This document shows, piece after piece, positions 35,923 to 44,790 of a stretch of DNA of 64,000 nucleotides; within the stretch, counting starts at the first letter, position 1, and each line of letters starts with the position of its first letter. The stretch comes from RFSX01 sp965248155. Lineage in GTDB: Bacteria; Bacteroidota; Bacteroidia; Chitinophagales; Saprospiraceae. A program made the position numbers and the translations under genes. The notes beneath the pieces were generated by a model. The model was not told the origin of the DNA and searched no databases. It saw nothing but the letters and a program-made list of their open reading frames with translations. Location of the stretch: assembly GCA_965248155.1 (NCBI GenBank), contig CBDFIO010000001.1, positions 1,054,001 to 1,118,000 on the forward strand, given 5' to 3'.

Positions 35923-37286
35923 TTTTCAAAATGTAGTTCTGCAAATTCTTCCAACAGTCTGAAAAAATCAAGAATTTCTTCTTTTGAATTATGAGAATTG
36001 ATAGTTACAAAACGAACAAATCTATCCTCTCGAAACTGACCATATCCAACCATTATTTTTCCTTCCTCATATAATTTCGCACATAATTTATCAGCAGGTA
36101 TATTTTTATAATTAAAACAAAGCGTAAGCGCGTTTTCAAAATTATAAAGTGTATAGTTACTATTGGACTTGATATATTCCCGGGCTACATCTGCCAAATA
36201 GAATTCATTTTCTACCATTTTCGCTATCCCGTTTGAACCAATAGATTTCCATAAGGTCCATAACTTTAAAGCATCATTTCTTCTTCCGCACTGAAATGAA
36301 ATTTTACCTGGATTCCAGTCGTCTTCATCACCTTGGTAAAGATATTCCGCATCGGTTCCAAACGACTCATAAAGACAATGCTTGTGGCGCGTTAATACTA
36401 AAGAACAAGTTATAGGAGTCGATAACATTTTGTGAATATTTATGCTAAAGGAATCCGTCTTTTCAATTCCGGTCAGTAAATTCTTGTACTTACTACTAAA
36501 TAACATAGAACCATAAAAAGCAGCATCAGCGTGCAACCATATTTTATATTTGGCTGTAATACTTGAGAGGGTATGAAGATCATCAATTGCACCAAGAACA
36601 GTAGTTCCAATAGTTCCATTGATAAAAAATGGATTTAATCCTTCATCAATATCTTTCTTTATTTGCTCTTCTAATTTAGAAGTTTCAATTTCACCTCTGT
36701 CATTAGAATCAATGAATCTGATATTAGATTGGCCGATCCCTGCAAATGACGCATTTTTTTTGTTTGAATAATGAGACTCCTTAGAAGTATACATCACCAT
36801 ACGATCCCTTACCCCTAAAGATCTGATGGATGTATCATAGAAGTCTCTGGCCATAATTAAAGCCATATAATTTGTCATCGAACCACCGGTAGCCATCGTT
36901 CCATAAGCATTTGAATCATAACCTGCCATTTGACAAATCTTCTGCACAATCTCCCGCTCTATAGCTATCATTGGTCCCCCCAGCTTATAAGTATACATGC
37001 TTGAATTCAGCAATACAGAAAATAGTTCTCCCAGTGTGGCTTTACTATTTCTTCCTCCGTAAAGCTGATTGAAAAATCTATTCGTTGAAGTTCTGGGGGT
37101 GTTGAGTACCAATTGAGATAAGGCCTGCTCGAACTTTTCGCCACTTACTCCTTCTTCATTTAACTTTAAATCTAAATTCTCCGAGAGTTCTTGTATTGAA
37201 AGCGGTTTTATTACAGCTTCTTTTTTTTCTTCGTCTAGAAGTCTATTTAATAAACTAACAAACAAATTTATATCTTCTTTATGCAT
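35919..37286 (-). CDS. PLP-dependent group II decarboxylase
   Basis: 455 residues of the glutamate/aromatic-amino-acid decarboxylase fold. A conserved glycine-rich phosphate site (MATGGSMTNYMAL), an Asp that contacts the pyridine N (WLHADAAFYGSM), and the PLP-lysine (FSINIHKMLSTP) are visible. Substrate cannot be read from sequence; aromatic L-amino acids, glutamate, cysteine sulfinate or diaminobutyrate are all used in this family. Genes of this type beside an arginase occur in Bacteroidota. 232 bases separate the start from the next gene. Confidence 0.87.
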   Translation of the reverse strand: MHKEDINLFVSLLNRLLDEEKKEAVIKPLSIQELSENLDLKLNEEGVSGEKFEQALSQLVLNTPRTSTNRFFNQLYGGRNSKATLGELFSVLLNSSMYTYKLGGPMIAIEREIVQKICQMAGYDSNAYGTMATGGSMTNYMALIMARDFYDTSIRSLGVRDRMVMYTSKESHYSNKKNASFAGIGQSNIRFIDSNDRGEIETSKLEEQIKKDIDEGLNPFFINGTIGTTVLGAIDDLHTLSSITAKYKIWLHADAAFYGSMLFSSKYKNLLTGIEKTDSFSINIHKMLSTPITCSLVLTRHKHCLYESFGTDAEYLYQGDEDDWNPGKISFQCGRRNDALKLWTLWKSIGSNGIAKMVENEFYLADVAREYIKSNSNYTLYNFENALTLCFNYKNIPADKLCAKLYEEGKIMVGYGQFREDRFVRFVTINSHNSKEEILDFFRLLEEFAELHFEN

Positions 37287-37426
37287 CTAATATTTTACTT
37301 ATTATTCTTTTGGTTCAGCTAATTGTTTGAAATATTCCTTTACTTAATGGAATATTTTTTATTAATTATCTCAAGGCATTAAAAGCCTTATAATCTATAT
37401 AATAAATCAAGCTGCCAAAGTTTAAG

Positions 37427-37497
37427 ATTGTCAGGATAATAAAAAAAATCATTCACTTTTTCCAATGAAAGTTTAATTAAGATCTTATTCTGACAAT
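37427..37497. repeat. Long-spaced inverted repeat
   Basis: Arms 37427-37439 (ATTGTCAGGATAA) and 37485-37497 match as inverted repeats with one mismatch, with a 45-base AT-rich spacer. It lies between the decarboxylase start and the end of the SUMF1 gene. It may be a bidirectional terminator or operator; a shorter AAGGC/GCCTT hairpin is at 37374-37391. No other element is seen in this 37287-37518 gap. Confidence 0.4.
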
Positions 37498-37518
37498 TTA
37501 TGGTTTAGCTAATGGAGG

Positions 37519-38964
37519 TTAAAAGTACTTAATTCCATCACTTGAGAGGCAAAGCTGTTCTACCAGCTCTATATCCGTATGAAATATACCTGGGACCTCC
37601 AGACCAAGCTCCATAATATCTGTAAGCGATTGGAGAATGAGGATTAAAATCAGAATAAGAGGTGCCTGTCTCATAGTACCCCCCCCACCTCTGTAGCCAA
37701 AACCGCCTTGTTCATTATCGTTATCAGGCCAATCTTCATTTGTAGCAGATCCAAAATCTAATATTCCATCTCCGTGTGATCCTTTAAATGCACGCCCACG
37801 CGGATTTCCAATTGTAATTACCTTTTCCCATAATGAACCACTTAAATCCATGACCCAATAATAGGATGCTCCAAAAACATCTCTCTTTGAATCATCTAGC
37901 TGACTTTCATCAAATCCATTCTCAAATTTTAATTCAAAATCTTCTGTCACATAGCGCTCTAAATTATTATAAGATTGTGTTCCCCACACGAATTCAGCAT
38001 CTATGGGCTTACCCGGTCCGCGTGCTGCTTTTTCATATTCCAGTTCTGTTATCGGGCGTAAACATGCCCAATCTGAATAAGCCAAACCATCGGTAAAACT
38101 GATATAGTTCATAGGCCTGTTATAACTTTTGGCTTTGTACTTTCCCTCAAAATAAATTCCACCTCGTTTTTCATAATATTTTCTTCCTCCAATTGGCGAC
38201 CTGATAAAGGTCCAATTGTCAGGTATACTATTCAAGAAATCAACATATTGTCCTTGAGTAAGCTCATATTTCATTATATAAAATGCTTCAAATCCTTTAG
38301 GAAAGTCCATTGGAATCGGACCTGTCTGATCACCGTTATAAAGCGTGTTTTCACTCCAGTAATAAAGTGCTCCCGAATTCGGACCAACTTTTATCTGTTC
38401 TTCTGATGTTATATGATAAGGATTAGCCATGTGCCCACTTTCATCACTTTCATATAATGCGGCTCTCGTCGTTCCCTGAGCATCTGGTGTACCTACATAA
38501 AAGCTTCCATTCGGAATATAAACCATCTCTATGCCGTGTACCTTCATTCCTTTTAATTTTTCCCAATTAATGGTTCGCTCTGTCGTATCCATAACCATTT
38601 GAAGTTTAACATCTATTGTTCCTCGATAATTAGAAGGTGGGACAATATAAAACCCAAGCCGATCTTCAGAGATTCTTATTTCGGGATCTGAAGCATTGGT
38701 TCTATTCTTCAATATCGAATGCCCACTCGGAGATAATTTAACTTGATTATTCCAATAGCCATTGAACTTCATAAAAACCCATACAGCATCATGGTTTTTC
38801 GCATTATTCCATGAATTATTCCACTTTAAATCGAAGATCACACTTATTGGAGTTTCTAATACACCATCTCGATTTACAGCTCTGATATTTTCAATAGTTA
38901 ACTCACTAGCAAAAACTCCAGTAATATTTAACAGCAGGAACAGTCCACAAATAGTACTTTTCAT
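37519..38964 (-). pseudogene. SUMF1/FGE-sulfatase-fold secreted protein with C-terminal frameshift
   Basis: About 480 residues. A signal peptide, an N-terminal beta domain (about 20-140), then a SUMF1 domain (MVYIPNGSFYVGT, YELTQGQYVDFLNS, RPITELEYEKAARGP, YYWVMDLSGSLWEKV). At GYRGGG the frame is broken by one extra base in a run of eight C (plus strand 37679-37686). In the corrected frame it continues YYETGTSYSDFNPHS ... GYRAGRTALPLK with a stop at 37538-37540, a complete SUMF1 end. No Cys pair of true formylglycine-generating enzymes is present, so an oxidase role is unlikely; these proteins are common structural or binding modules in Bacteroidota. Confidence 0.8.
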
Positions 38965-38969
38965 TAATC

Positions 38970-39359
38970 TTAATTTTGGCTACCAGTTTTAGCATGTAGG
39001 GCAATTCTATTTCCCTCTGAGTCAATAAAAAGCCCCATGTATCCATGTTCAGGAGAGATTTGTCTTTCATTAATGACAATTTCACCATTCATTTGTTCAA
39101 CCCGTAAAAGTGTTGCCTGTACATTTTCACATTCAATATAAATTAGAACGCCAGAATCTCCTCCTGGTTTATAAAATTTTTCATTGTACACCAAAGCGCC
39201 GGACGAACCATTCATCCCATCTTGCATTGGAAATAATGCCATTTGAATTTCTCCCAAATCTTGAAACTCTAATTGAGCATTAAGAACTTCGGAATAGAAT
39301 TTTATAGCCCTATCCATATTTAGTACGGGTATTTCAAACCAAGTAACAGGGTTAATCAT
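38970..39359 (-). CDS. VOC-family (glyoxalase/bleomycin-resistance fold) protein
   Basis: 129 residues. Two beta-alpha-beta3 modules: NPVTWFEIPVLNMDRAIKFYSEVL at the start and VLIYIECENVQATLLRVEQMNGEI in the second half, ending in HGYMGLFIDSEGNRIALHAK. Metal-ligand positions are partly kept (Glu in FEIPV; Glu in DSEGN). A small-molecule binding or lactoylglutathione-lyase-like role is generic for the family. Its 3' neighbour is the SUMF1 gene (5-base gap). Its start overlaps the propeller lipoprotein's 3' end by 8 bases, so these are probably one operon. Confidence 0.9.
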   Translation of the reverse strand: MINPVTWFEIPVLNMDRAIKFYSEVLNAQLEFQDLGEIQMALFPMQDGMNGSSGALVYNEKFYKPGGDSGVLIYIECENVQATLLRVEQMNGEIVINERQISPEHGYMGLFIDSEGNRIALHAKTGSQN

Positions 39360-40332
39360 AATCTAATTGTTCATATTTCTTAATAAATAAGGGTGCCTGT
39401 TCAAATAGCGTATCTAAAGTCAGACGACTAATTTTTCTTGCTTCAATATCCATAAGATAGATATCATAGTTTGAATTCTCTTTTAAGGAGGATCCATCGA
39501 ATACAACATAATTGCCATCAGGAGACCAAGAATGCCAACCTTGATTAAAACCATCAGAAGTCAATTGATTTGATTTAGCTTCCTCTAAGTCGACAGTGAA
39601 TATGCTGTAGCTTCCATTCTGTTTGGAAATGTAACTTACATTATTGTTTGCAGGAACATACTCAGGAGGACCAGCATGATAATTATGCCATTGAGCGGTT
39701 GTATCCTCTAACGGAAAATTTGTTAATTGCCTAAGTCCTGTACCATCAACATTTATCGTAAACAATTCGTCCTTGTACTCAATATCCTTTTCAAATTTAT
39801 TGTCAGATCCCCGAAAAATTAAACTTTCTCCATCTGGTCCAAAACAAGGGTCATTAAAATAGGGTAGTCCAGTATATACTTTTGATATGATATCTCCCTG
39901 GAGGTTAATAATATAAAAACTAGAATCTACTTCCTTATGTGGTGAAACGACTAATTCAGTTCCTTCATTTCGACTTGAAATCCAGCTGTCCCTTATTTTG
40001 AAATCAGCTACTCTTCTTACACTATCGCCATTAATGTTTGTTTCATAGAGATAAAAACATCGATAACATGTGTCCCGATCCGAAAGGAAATAGACTTTAT
40101 CATCATAAACGTGATAGGCCCAATCAACACCAGGACTATTACAGATATTTCTTTTGTTATCTCCATTAAAATCCATTACATATATCTCATAATCATCATT
40201 TTCTTCATCCACTAAAACATTATAGACAATATTTAAAGCGAAGGTTTCAGCCTTCGTTTCTATATGTGATTTCTCTTCTTTGCAGCCAAAAAATATCATA
40301 CTGCTAAATAGGCAGACATATAGTTTTCTCAT
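39352..40332 (-). CDS. Lipoprotein with TolB-type beta-propeller (PD40 repeats)
   Basis: 326 residues. Lipoprotein signal (LFSSMIFFGC, Cys17). It contains several PD40/WD40-like repeats: NDDYEIYVMDFNGDNKRNIC, CFYLYETNINGDSVRRVADF, DELFTINVDGTGLRQLTNFP, QGWHSWSPDGNYVVFDGSS, YDIYLMDIEARKISRLT. This matches TolB/WD40-like Zn-independent propellers that bind peptides or glycans in the periplasm. Function unknown. It overlaps the VOC gene and probably shares its transcript. The protein ends after QLDYD, with no further domain. Confidence 0.85.
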   Translation of the reverse strand: MRKLYVCLFSSMIFFGCKEEKSHIETKAETFALNIVYNVLVDEENDDYEIYVMDFNGDNKRNICNSPGVDWAYHVYDDKVYFLSDRDTCYRCFYLYETNINGDSVRRVADFKIRDSWISSRNEGTELVVSPHKEVDSSFYIINLQGDIISKVYTGLPYFNDPCFGPDGESLIFRGSDNKFEKDIEYKDELFTINVDGTGLRQLTNFPLEDTTAQWHNYHAGPPEYVPANNNVSYISKQNGSYSIFTVDLEEAKSNQLTSDGFNQGWHSWSPDGNYVVFDGSSLKENSNYDIYLMDIEARKISRLTLDTLFEQAPLFIKKYEQLDYD

Positions 40333-40466
40333 GTTTATGATTCGTGTTTATAGTTGTGATATTATCAATAATACAGTCAGCTACAGAGATTGATAAAAAT
40401 GAAATTGTGGCTAAATTAAGTATATCAGGAGATTTCTTAACGAATTATGATTTGAAGACGTAGGAA

Positions 40467-42338
40467 TTATTGACCAGGAATATCATTATTTGTTAGAATT
40501 CCAACCAATTTATTTTCATAAACTACTGGAATTCCGGTGAGATTGTTAGATTCCATCTTCTCCCATGCTGCGGTGATTGTGTCTTGAGAGTGTACAGAAA
40601 TTAATTCTGTAATCATAATGTCTTGAATCAATAAATCTTCAGCATATTCTTTGCCTTCTATTCGAGACATTATTCCGTCAGTGAGTAGTCCTACTAATTC
40701 TCCTCGATCATTTTCGATGGGTAAATGATGAAAGTTTTTCCATTTAAATAGGCTTTTTGCCAGAGCAACGTTATAGTTTTCTTTCAGACAAAAAATATCA
40801 CTTGTCATATAATCTTCAACATACAGATGATTGAAATCGGTTTGTTCCTGTACTATGTGCTGAACATTAAAATATTTCCATTCATGAACTGCTAGGTTTT
40901 GACTTTGATTCTCTATCATGGCCTGACTGAGATATTTTAAAGCTGACATGTTGTTCATTTTCCTCTGCGCCAATCTATAATTTTCCCTTATCCAATCAGC
41001 ACCAGTAATATTTTTGGAGACTCTTTTTTCAATGACTCCCAAATATTTGCTGACATCCGATGAATCAATCCCAAAGTCATTTAATGCATCTGCAGCTCTT
41101 ATTAAAAGATCATCGAGAATAAGCTTAGAAACTGGTACTTGTTTGCCAAACCAATTTAAACTTACATCCAAGCCATATCTTGCGGCTTTAATAAAATTAT
41201 TTTTAACTGCCTTAAAGTCCAAACCTTGATGTTTGTCTTGCCAGTCTTGCTTTTGAGACAACATTAAACCAATCCAGAAAACAAAATTGCCCATCTCGTC
41301 AATAGGACTAGGGCCAGAAGGAATATATCTGCATTCTATTCTAATGTGGGGTTTCATTCCGCTACTGCCATAACATAATCGATTCCAGGTATAGCTCGTA
41401 CCATTATGCAGTTGTGCAGCTCTCAACTTTGGAGCATTACCTTCTCTTATCTGTTCAGTTGAGCATTCAAAATCATCTGAAGTCAGCAGTACCGGAAATC
41501 TCATTATTTGTTCTTTCCATAGACTACTTGCATCACCTTTCAGCCAGTCATCTCCAAAATATACTCTTGGCAATTTCTTTCGCATCTGATTTTTGGATGT
41601 CCTTGTGTCAAGACTTTGCTTGAATAAAGCAATGCGCGTTTCCGACCACAATTCCTTCCCAAATAATAAGGGAGAATTAGCGGTAGCTGCCATTACCGGT
41701 CCGGATATCATTTGGGCCCAATTATAATTGTCAACAAAGTCATCAGGATTAATCTGAAGATGTAGTTGAAAACTTGTATTACAGGCTTCGAACAATACAC
41801 TTTCGAGAGACATTATAAGATCATCAACACCTTACAGGTATATCTCAAAATCGCTCCTTCTTTGCTTCAAGAGCACTTCACTTAAAGTTTGATATCTTTT
41901 AATCGGGGTCATATAATCAAACTTCAAATGACGGAATTGAAGCGTTGGTAAAATTCCTGTCAGCAATAAGTGACTATCAAAAGCCTTTGCAGACTTACGC
42001 CCTTCATCAAGTAAGTCCAGTAACTCTTTTTCAATCAAATTGAAACAATTTCCCCTCAACGAGTGAGGGTCCAGATTGCTCTCAAGGTTAAACAATGCTA
42101 ACTCATTAGTATAATGATCATCATCAATATCATCTAAGAGTTGCAAAGCATTATTTGCAGGTGAGTAATCATTTTTAAGGATGCAAAGCTCTTGTTCAGC
42201 ACCAATTTTCGGATGTCCTTTTTCGAGCTTCCCTTCATTTATCAGAATCTCAAGTGCTTTAATGTCATCTAGAATAAAGTCAATAAATTTAGATCTGTCC
42301 ACATGATCTTTTATTGGCCTTACTCTAAAATCTCCCAT
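40467..42338 (-). pseudogene. Glutamate-cysteine-ligase-like protein with C-terminal CBS pair, split by a stop codon
   Basis: Two in-frame pieces of one protein. The first (ATG 42338, 168 residues) has the GCS2-type start IGAEQELCILKNDYSPAN, NLESNLDP, and MTPIKRYQTLSEVLLKQRRSDFEIYL. A TAA at 41832-41834 follows, and the same frame continues GVDDL then MSLESVLFEACNTSFQLHLQINPD, HIRIECRYIPSGPSPIDEMGN and a CBS pair (VEDYMTSDIFCLKENYNVAL, IQDIMITELISVHSQD) at the end. Family members are unbroken here, so this is a nonsense mutation (CAA to TAA is one step). ATG 41813 could restart the second piece. An ATP-grasp-like amide ligase regulated by nucleotides through its CBS domains is the family inference. 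Confidence 0.82.
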
Positions 42339-42350
42339 TGTTTAGATATA

Positions 42351-42788
42351 TTATTTATGAATTGAACCTTCATGATTTCCCATAAAGTAGTCCACTAAAT
42401 CTCGATTTGTAATAATTCCTACCAGTTTATTATCATCAAGTACAGGCAGACATCTGAAGTTATTACTTTTTAGTAATAAATAGGCTTCTTTGAGAGGCTT
42501 GTCGTAATTAATTGTAATCACTTCAGATTTCATACTATTTCTGATCAATTTTGTTTTCAAAATCAGACTGTTGTACTTATCCTTATCCTCAAGCTTAAAT
42601 AAAGTATCTCCATGTAAAGCCCGTTCAAAATCTGTATTGTTTAATATTCCCTTCAAATGATTGTTCTTATCAACCACCGGTAGATGGTGAAAATGATTTT
42701 GGGAGAATATTTCTCCAGCTTTTGCTAAACTTTCATCTTCAGTTATACATATAGGATTGGGACTCATTACTTCATTGACAGTAATCAT
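42351..42788 (-). CDS. CBS-domain pair protein
   Basis: 145 residues consisting of two CBS domains: VNEVMSPNPICITEDESLAKAGEIF and FHHLPVVDKNNHLKGILNNTDFE, then SEVITINYDKPLKEAYLLL and RCLPVLDDNKLVGIITNRDLVDYF. CBS pairs bind adenine nucleotides or SAM. The gene is 12 bases upstream of the ligase-like gene, which carries its own CBS pair, so the two are probably co-transcribed and might heterodimerise through CBS modules. Function beyond nucleotide sensing is unknown. Confidence 0.9.
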   Translation of the reverse strand: MITVNEVMSPNPICITEDESLAKAGEIFSQNHFHHLPVVDKNNHLKGILNNTDFERALHGDTLFKLEDKDKYNSLILKTKLIRNSMKSEVITINYDKPLKEAYLLLKSNNFRCLPVLDDNKLVGIITNRDLVDYFMGNHEGSIHK

Positions 42789-42848
42789 GTGTTAAGAATT
42801 TGTGTTTCAAAGTAATTCAATCTTTAAAATGTCAACATGACCTTCATC

Positions 42849-42868
42849 AGCCAATTGGCTAATATTAG
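42849..42868. promoter_or_regulatory. Two overlapping palindromes in a divergent spacer
   Basis: AGCCAATTGGCT (42849-42860, perfect 12-base palindrome) overlaps CTAATATTAG (42859-42868, perfect 10-base palindrome). They lie 60-80 bases upstream of the CBS gene, in the 295-base spacer to the secreted helical protein at 43083. Operator candidate; no other element is recognised in the spacer. Confidence 0.3.
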
Positions 42869-43082
42869 TCAATTCATAATAGAAGGTGTTAAAAATCATT
42901 TAAAACAACAGGATGGCTAAATTCTTGCATAAGTATTTAGGTTATACTTGTGTGAATAATTTACTACTTTCGCAAAAAGCAAATCGCGTTATCTAAATAT
43001 TTATTATAAGTTTATTTGCTTTTTACATAATAAGTAGTTTAATTTTAACATTAAAGGATTTTTTAATACTAACAGGATACTA

Positions 43083-43661
43083 ATGAATCAGAAAATTAAA
43101 AATGTACTATTTAGTTTGACAATGCTATTATTTGCGTTCAATTTATCAGCGCAAGAGTCTTTGATTACTGATATTATGAATGTAGATGCGGTAAGCGTCA
43201 ACGAAAGCGAAAAATATGAAGAGGTTATAGCTGAATATCAAAAGACTTACGATGACGAGATAGCAAAACTTGACGAAACTCTAGTCAAATTAGGTGAAGA
43301 TTACCAAAAAGAAGTTACGGCTTTGGTAGAAGATTTCTCCAAAACTTTAGAAGACGCGGATGAGAAAGAAGTTGCCAACGTAAAGCAAAGTGTTGTCACT
43401 CAAGTGATTACTCTAACAATGTCTTTAAAATCTGATAAGAAAAAAGAAATTCAGAATTTTAAAAACATTTTAGACCCTGAGATCAGAACTTTACCTAAAG
43501 TGATTGTTAAAGAAAAAGAAGAAGAAAGAGATGCCGCACTGGCTGAATATCGTGAAAAAGTTGAGAGTGAGTTTAATGCCAATAAAATGGTAATTGCCAC
43601 ATTCAAAAACACAACACACCTTATCAAAACTGATAAACCAACATCAAGTTCGGATAACTAA
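43083..43661 (+). CDS. Exported helical (coiled-coil) protein
   Basis: 192 residues. A signal peptide ending at LSAQ (MNQKIKNVLFSLTMLLFAF). The mature chain is almost all charged helix (EKYEEVIAEYQKTYDDEIAKLDETLVKLG, EKEVANVKQSVVTQ, VKEKEEERDAALAEYREKV), consistent with a periplasmic coiled coil of the Skp/OmpH shape, but with no recognisable Skp motif. No family assigned. Single gene; upstream is the palindrome-bearing spacer. Confidence 0.75.
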   Translation: MNQKIKNVLFSLTMLLFAFNLSAQESLITDIMNVDAVSVNESEKYEEVIAEYQKTYDDEIAKLDETLVKLGEDYQKEVTALVEDFSKTLEDADEKEVANVKQSVVTQVITLTMSLKSDKKKEIQNFKNILDPEIRTLPKVIVKEKEEERDAALAEYREKVESEFNANKMVIATFKNTTHLIKTDKPTSSSDN

Positions 43662-43693
43662 AATATTGACTTGAAGTATTCGCAAGATCTATA

Positions 43694-44134
43694 CTAAGTA
43701 GATTCTGCGAATACCTTCAATTGATCCAACCACTTCTGCACCTGCTTTTTAAACATTCCCGGAAATAATCTTGCCATTAACTTTGGCATAAATCCATTGA
43801 ATTTTATGTAGTGGATATTGGAGACGTATCTCGTGGTTTCATCATCAAGCTTCTCAAATAACACCTGCATTCTATTTACCATATGGCTGTGTTCATAGAG
43901 TGCTAAGAATTCATGCGGTATATTATTCTTCTCAATGGTTTCTATAAGATCCATACTCCGTTTCCCCATTTTATATTGCAATCGCGATTTTGATCCAACC
44001 TTTCCAGGATCACCCGACAAATATTCTATTCCTTCATAACCGTCCTGCCAGTGAGCCAAATTGTTCGGATCCATTACAAGATCTACCAATTCTTCAATAG
44101 GCTTATTAATTACAACGCTACAAGTAAATTTCAT
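43694..44134 (-). CDS. SRPBCC (START-like) family protein
   Basis: 146 residues with the helix-grip fold: FTCSVVINKPIEELVDLVMDPNNLAHWQDGYEGIE at the start, a beta-rich centre (IEKNNIPHEFLALYEHS), and a C-terminal helix (PGMFKKQVQKWLDQLKVFAES). Such proteins bind hydrophobic ligands in a cavity. The specific ligand is unknown. The SnoaL-like gene at 44147 ends 12 bases before this gene starts and may share its transcript. Confidence 0.85.
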   Translation of the reverse strand: MKFTCSVVINKPIEELVDLVMDPNNLAHWQDGYEGIEYLSGDPGKVGSKSRLQYKMGKRSMDLIETIEKNNIPHEFLALYEHSHMVNRMQVLFEKLDDETTRYVSNIHYIKFNGFMPKLMARLFPGMFKKQVQKWLDQLKVFAEST

Positions 44135-44146
44135 TGGTTTTACATT

Positions 44147-44611
44147 TTATTCATTGAGTAAAGACGATTGACCGGATAAAAATTTCCATCCAGATTCTCG
44201 TTTAATCAAGGTTCCTGACTCAATAATTCCAACCGGGTTATTTAGACCTGAGGTATCAATCATAAATCCTTTTACGATTCCTGAATAATTGCAGTAGTCT
44301 GCTGAAAGAGGATATAATTGTAAATTTTCGAATTCAAAAAAAACTTTAGTATACATCTTCGCATTAGATTCTAAAATTTGACGAATAGAATCGTAAAATA
44401 AGGGTGAATTATAACCCGGAGGTGTCCAATAAAATTGTTGGCTGCTGTCCAGATATATAAATTCAGCAGTTAAGCCATCTTCAGATACATCAGAATGAAA
44501 GTCATGTAACATCTTGTTGACTTCTGAGCTTACCTGTTCAGCATTAAAAGTAGGTTGATTAACTAAACAGGAAATCATTATTACTGTCAAAATAAGTGTA
44601 AGCATTTTCAT
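44147..44611 (-). CDS. SnoaL/DUF4440-like lipoprotein
   Basis: 154 residues. Signal with lipobox (LTVIMISC, Cys15). The mature part has an NTF2-like pattern: EVNKMLHDFHSDVSEDGLTAEFIYLDSSQQFYWTPPGY, then a SIRQILESNAKMYTKVFFEFENLQ strand, and ends with GTLIKRESGWKFLSGQSS. Members often bind small ligands or act as isomerases, but no catalytic dyad is obvious. It is transcribed with the SRPBCC gene. Confidence 0.7.
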   Translation of the reverse strand: MKMLTLILTVIMISCLVNQPTFNAEQVSSEVNKMLHDFHSDVSEDGLTAEFIYLDSSQQFYWTPPGYNSPLFYDSIRQILESNAKMYTKVFFEFENLQLYPLSADYCNYSGIVKGFMIDTSGLNNPVGIIESGTLIKRESGWKFLSGQSSLLNE

Positions 44612-44790
44612 CTTTGATTCGATTTTTCAAGCTTGTCTAAAAACATCATCTTCACTCGCTCAATTGCAACAACTAAATCTACTCACTTATTTATAAGCGA
44701 AATAATTTATGGAATTAAAAATCAATGGCTCAGGCCTCTTGCGATACAGATCAATATCACTTATGGAATGGGATAGGGAAATGAGTCTAA

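Noticed and set aside
5510..41834. Possible recoding of stop codons (TAG in fecR, TAA in the ligase gene)
   Set aside because: Both TAG and TAA are used as normal terminators at the expected C-termini of conserved genes here (for example TAG after aroK and ClpC-neighbouring genes, TAA after mhpE and arginase), so reassignment is very unlikely.
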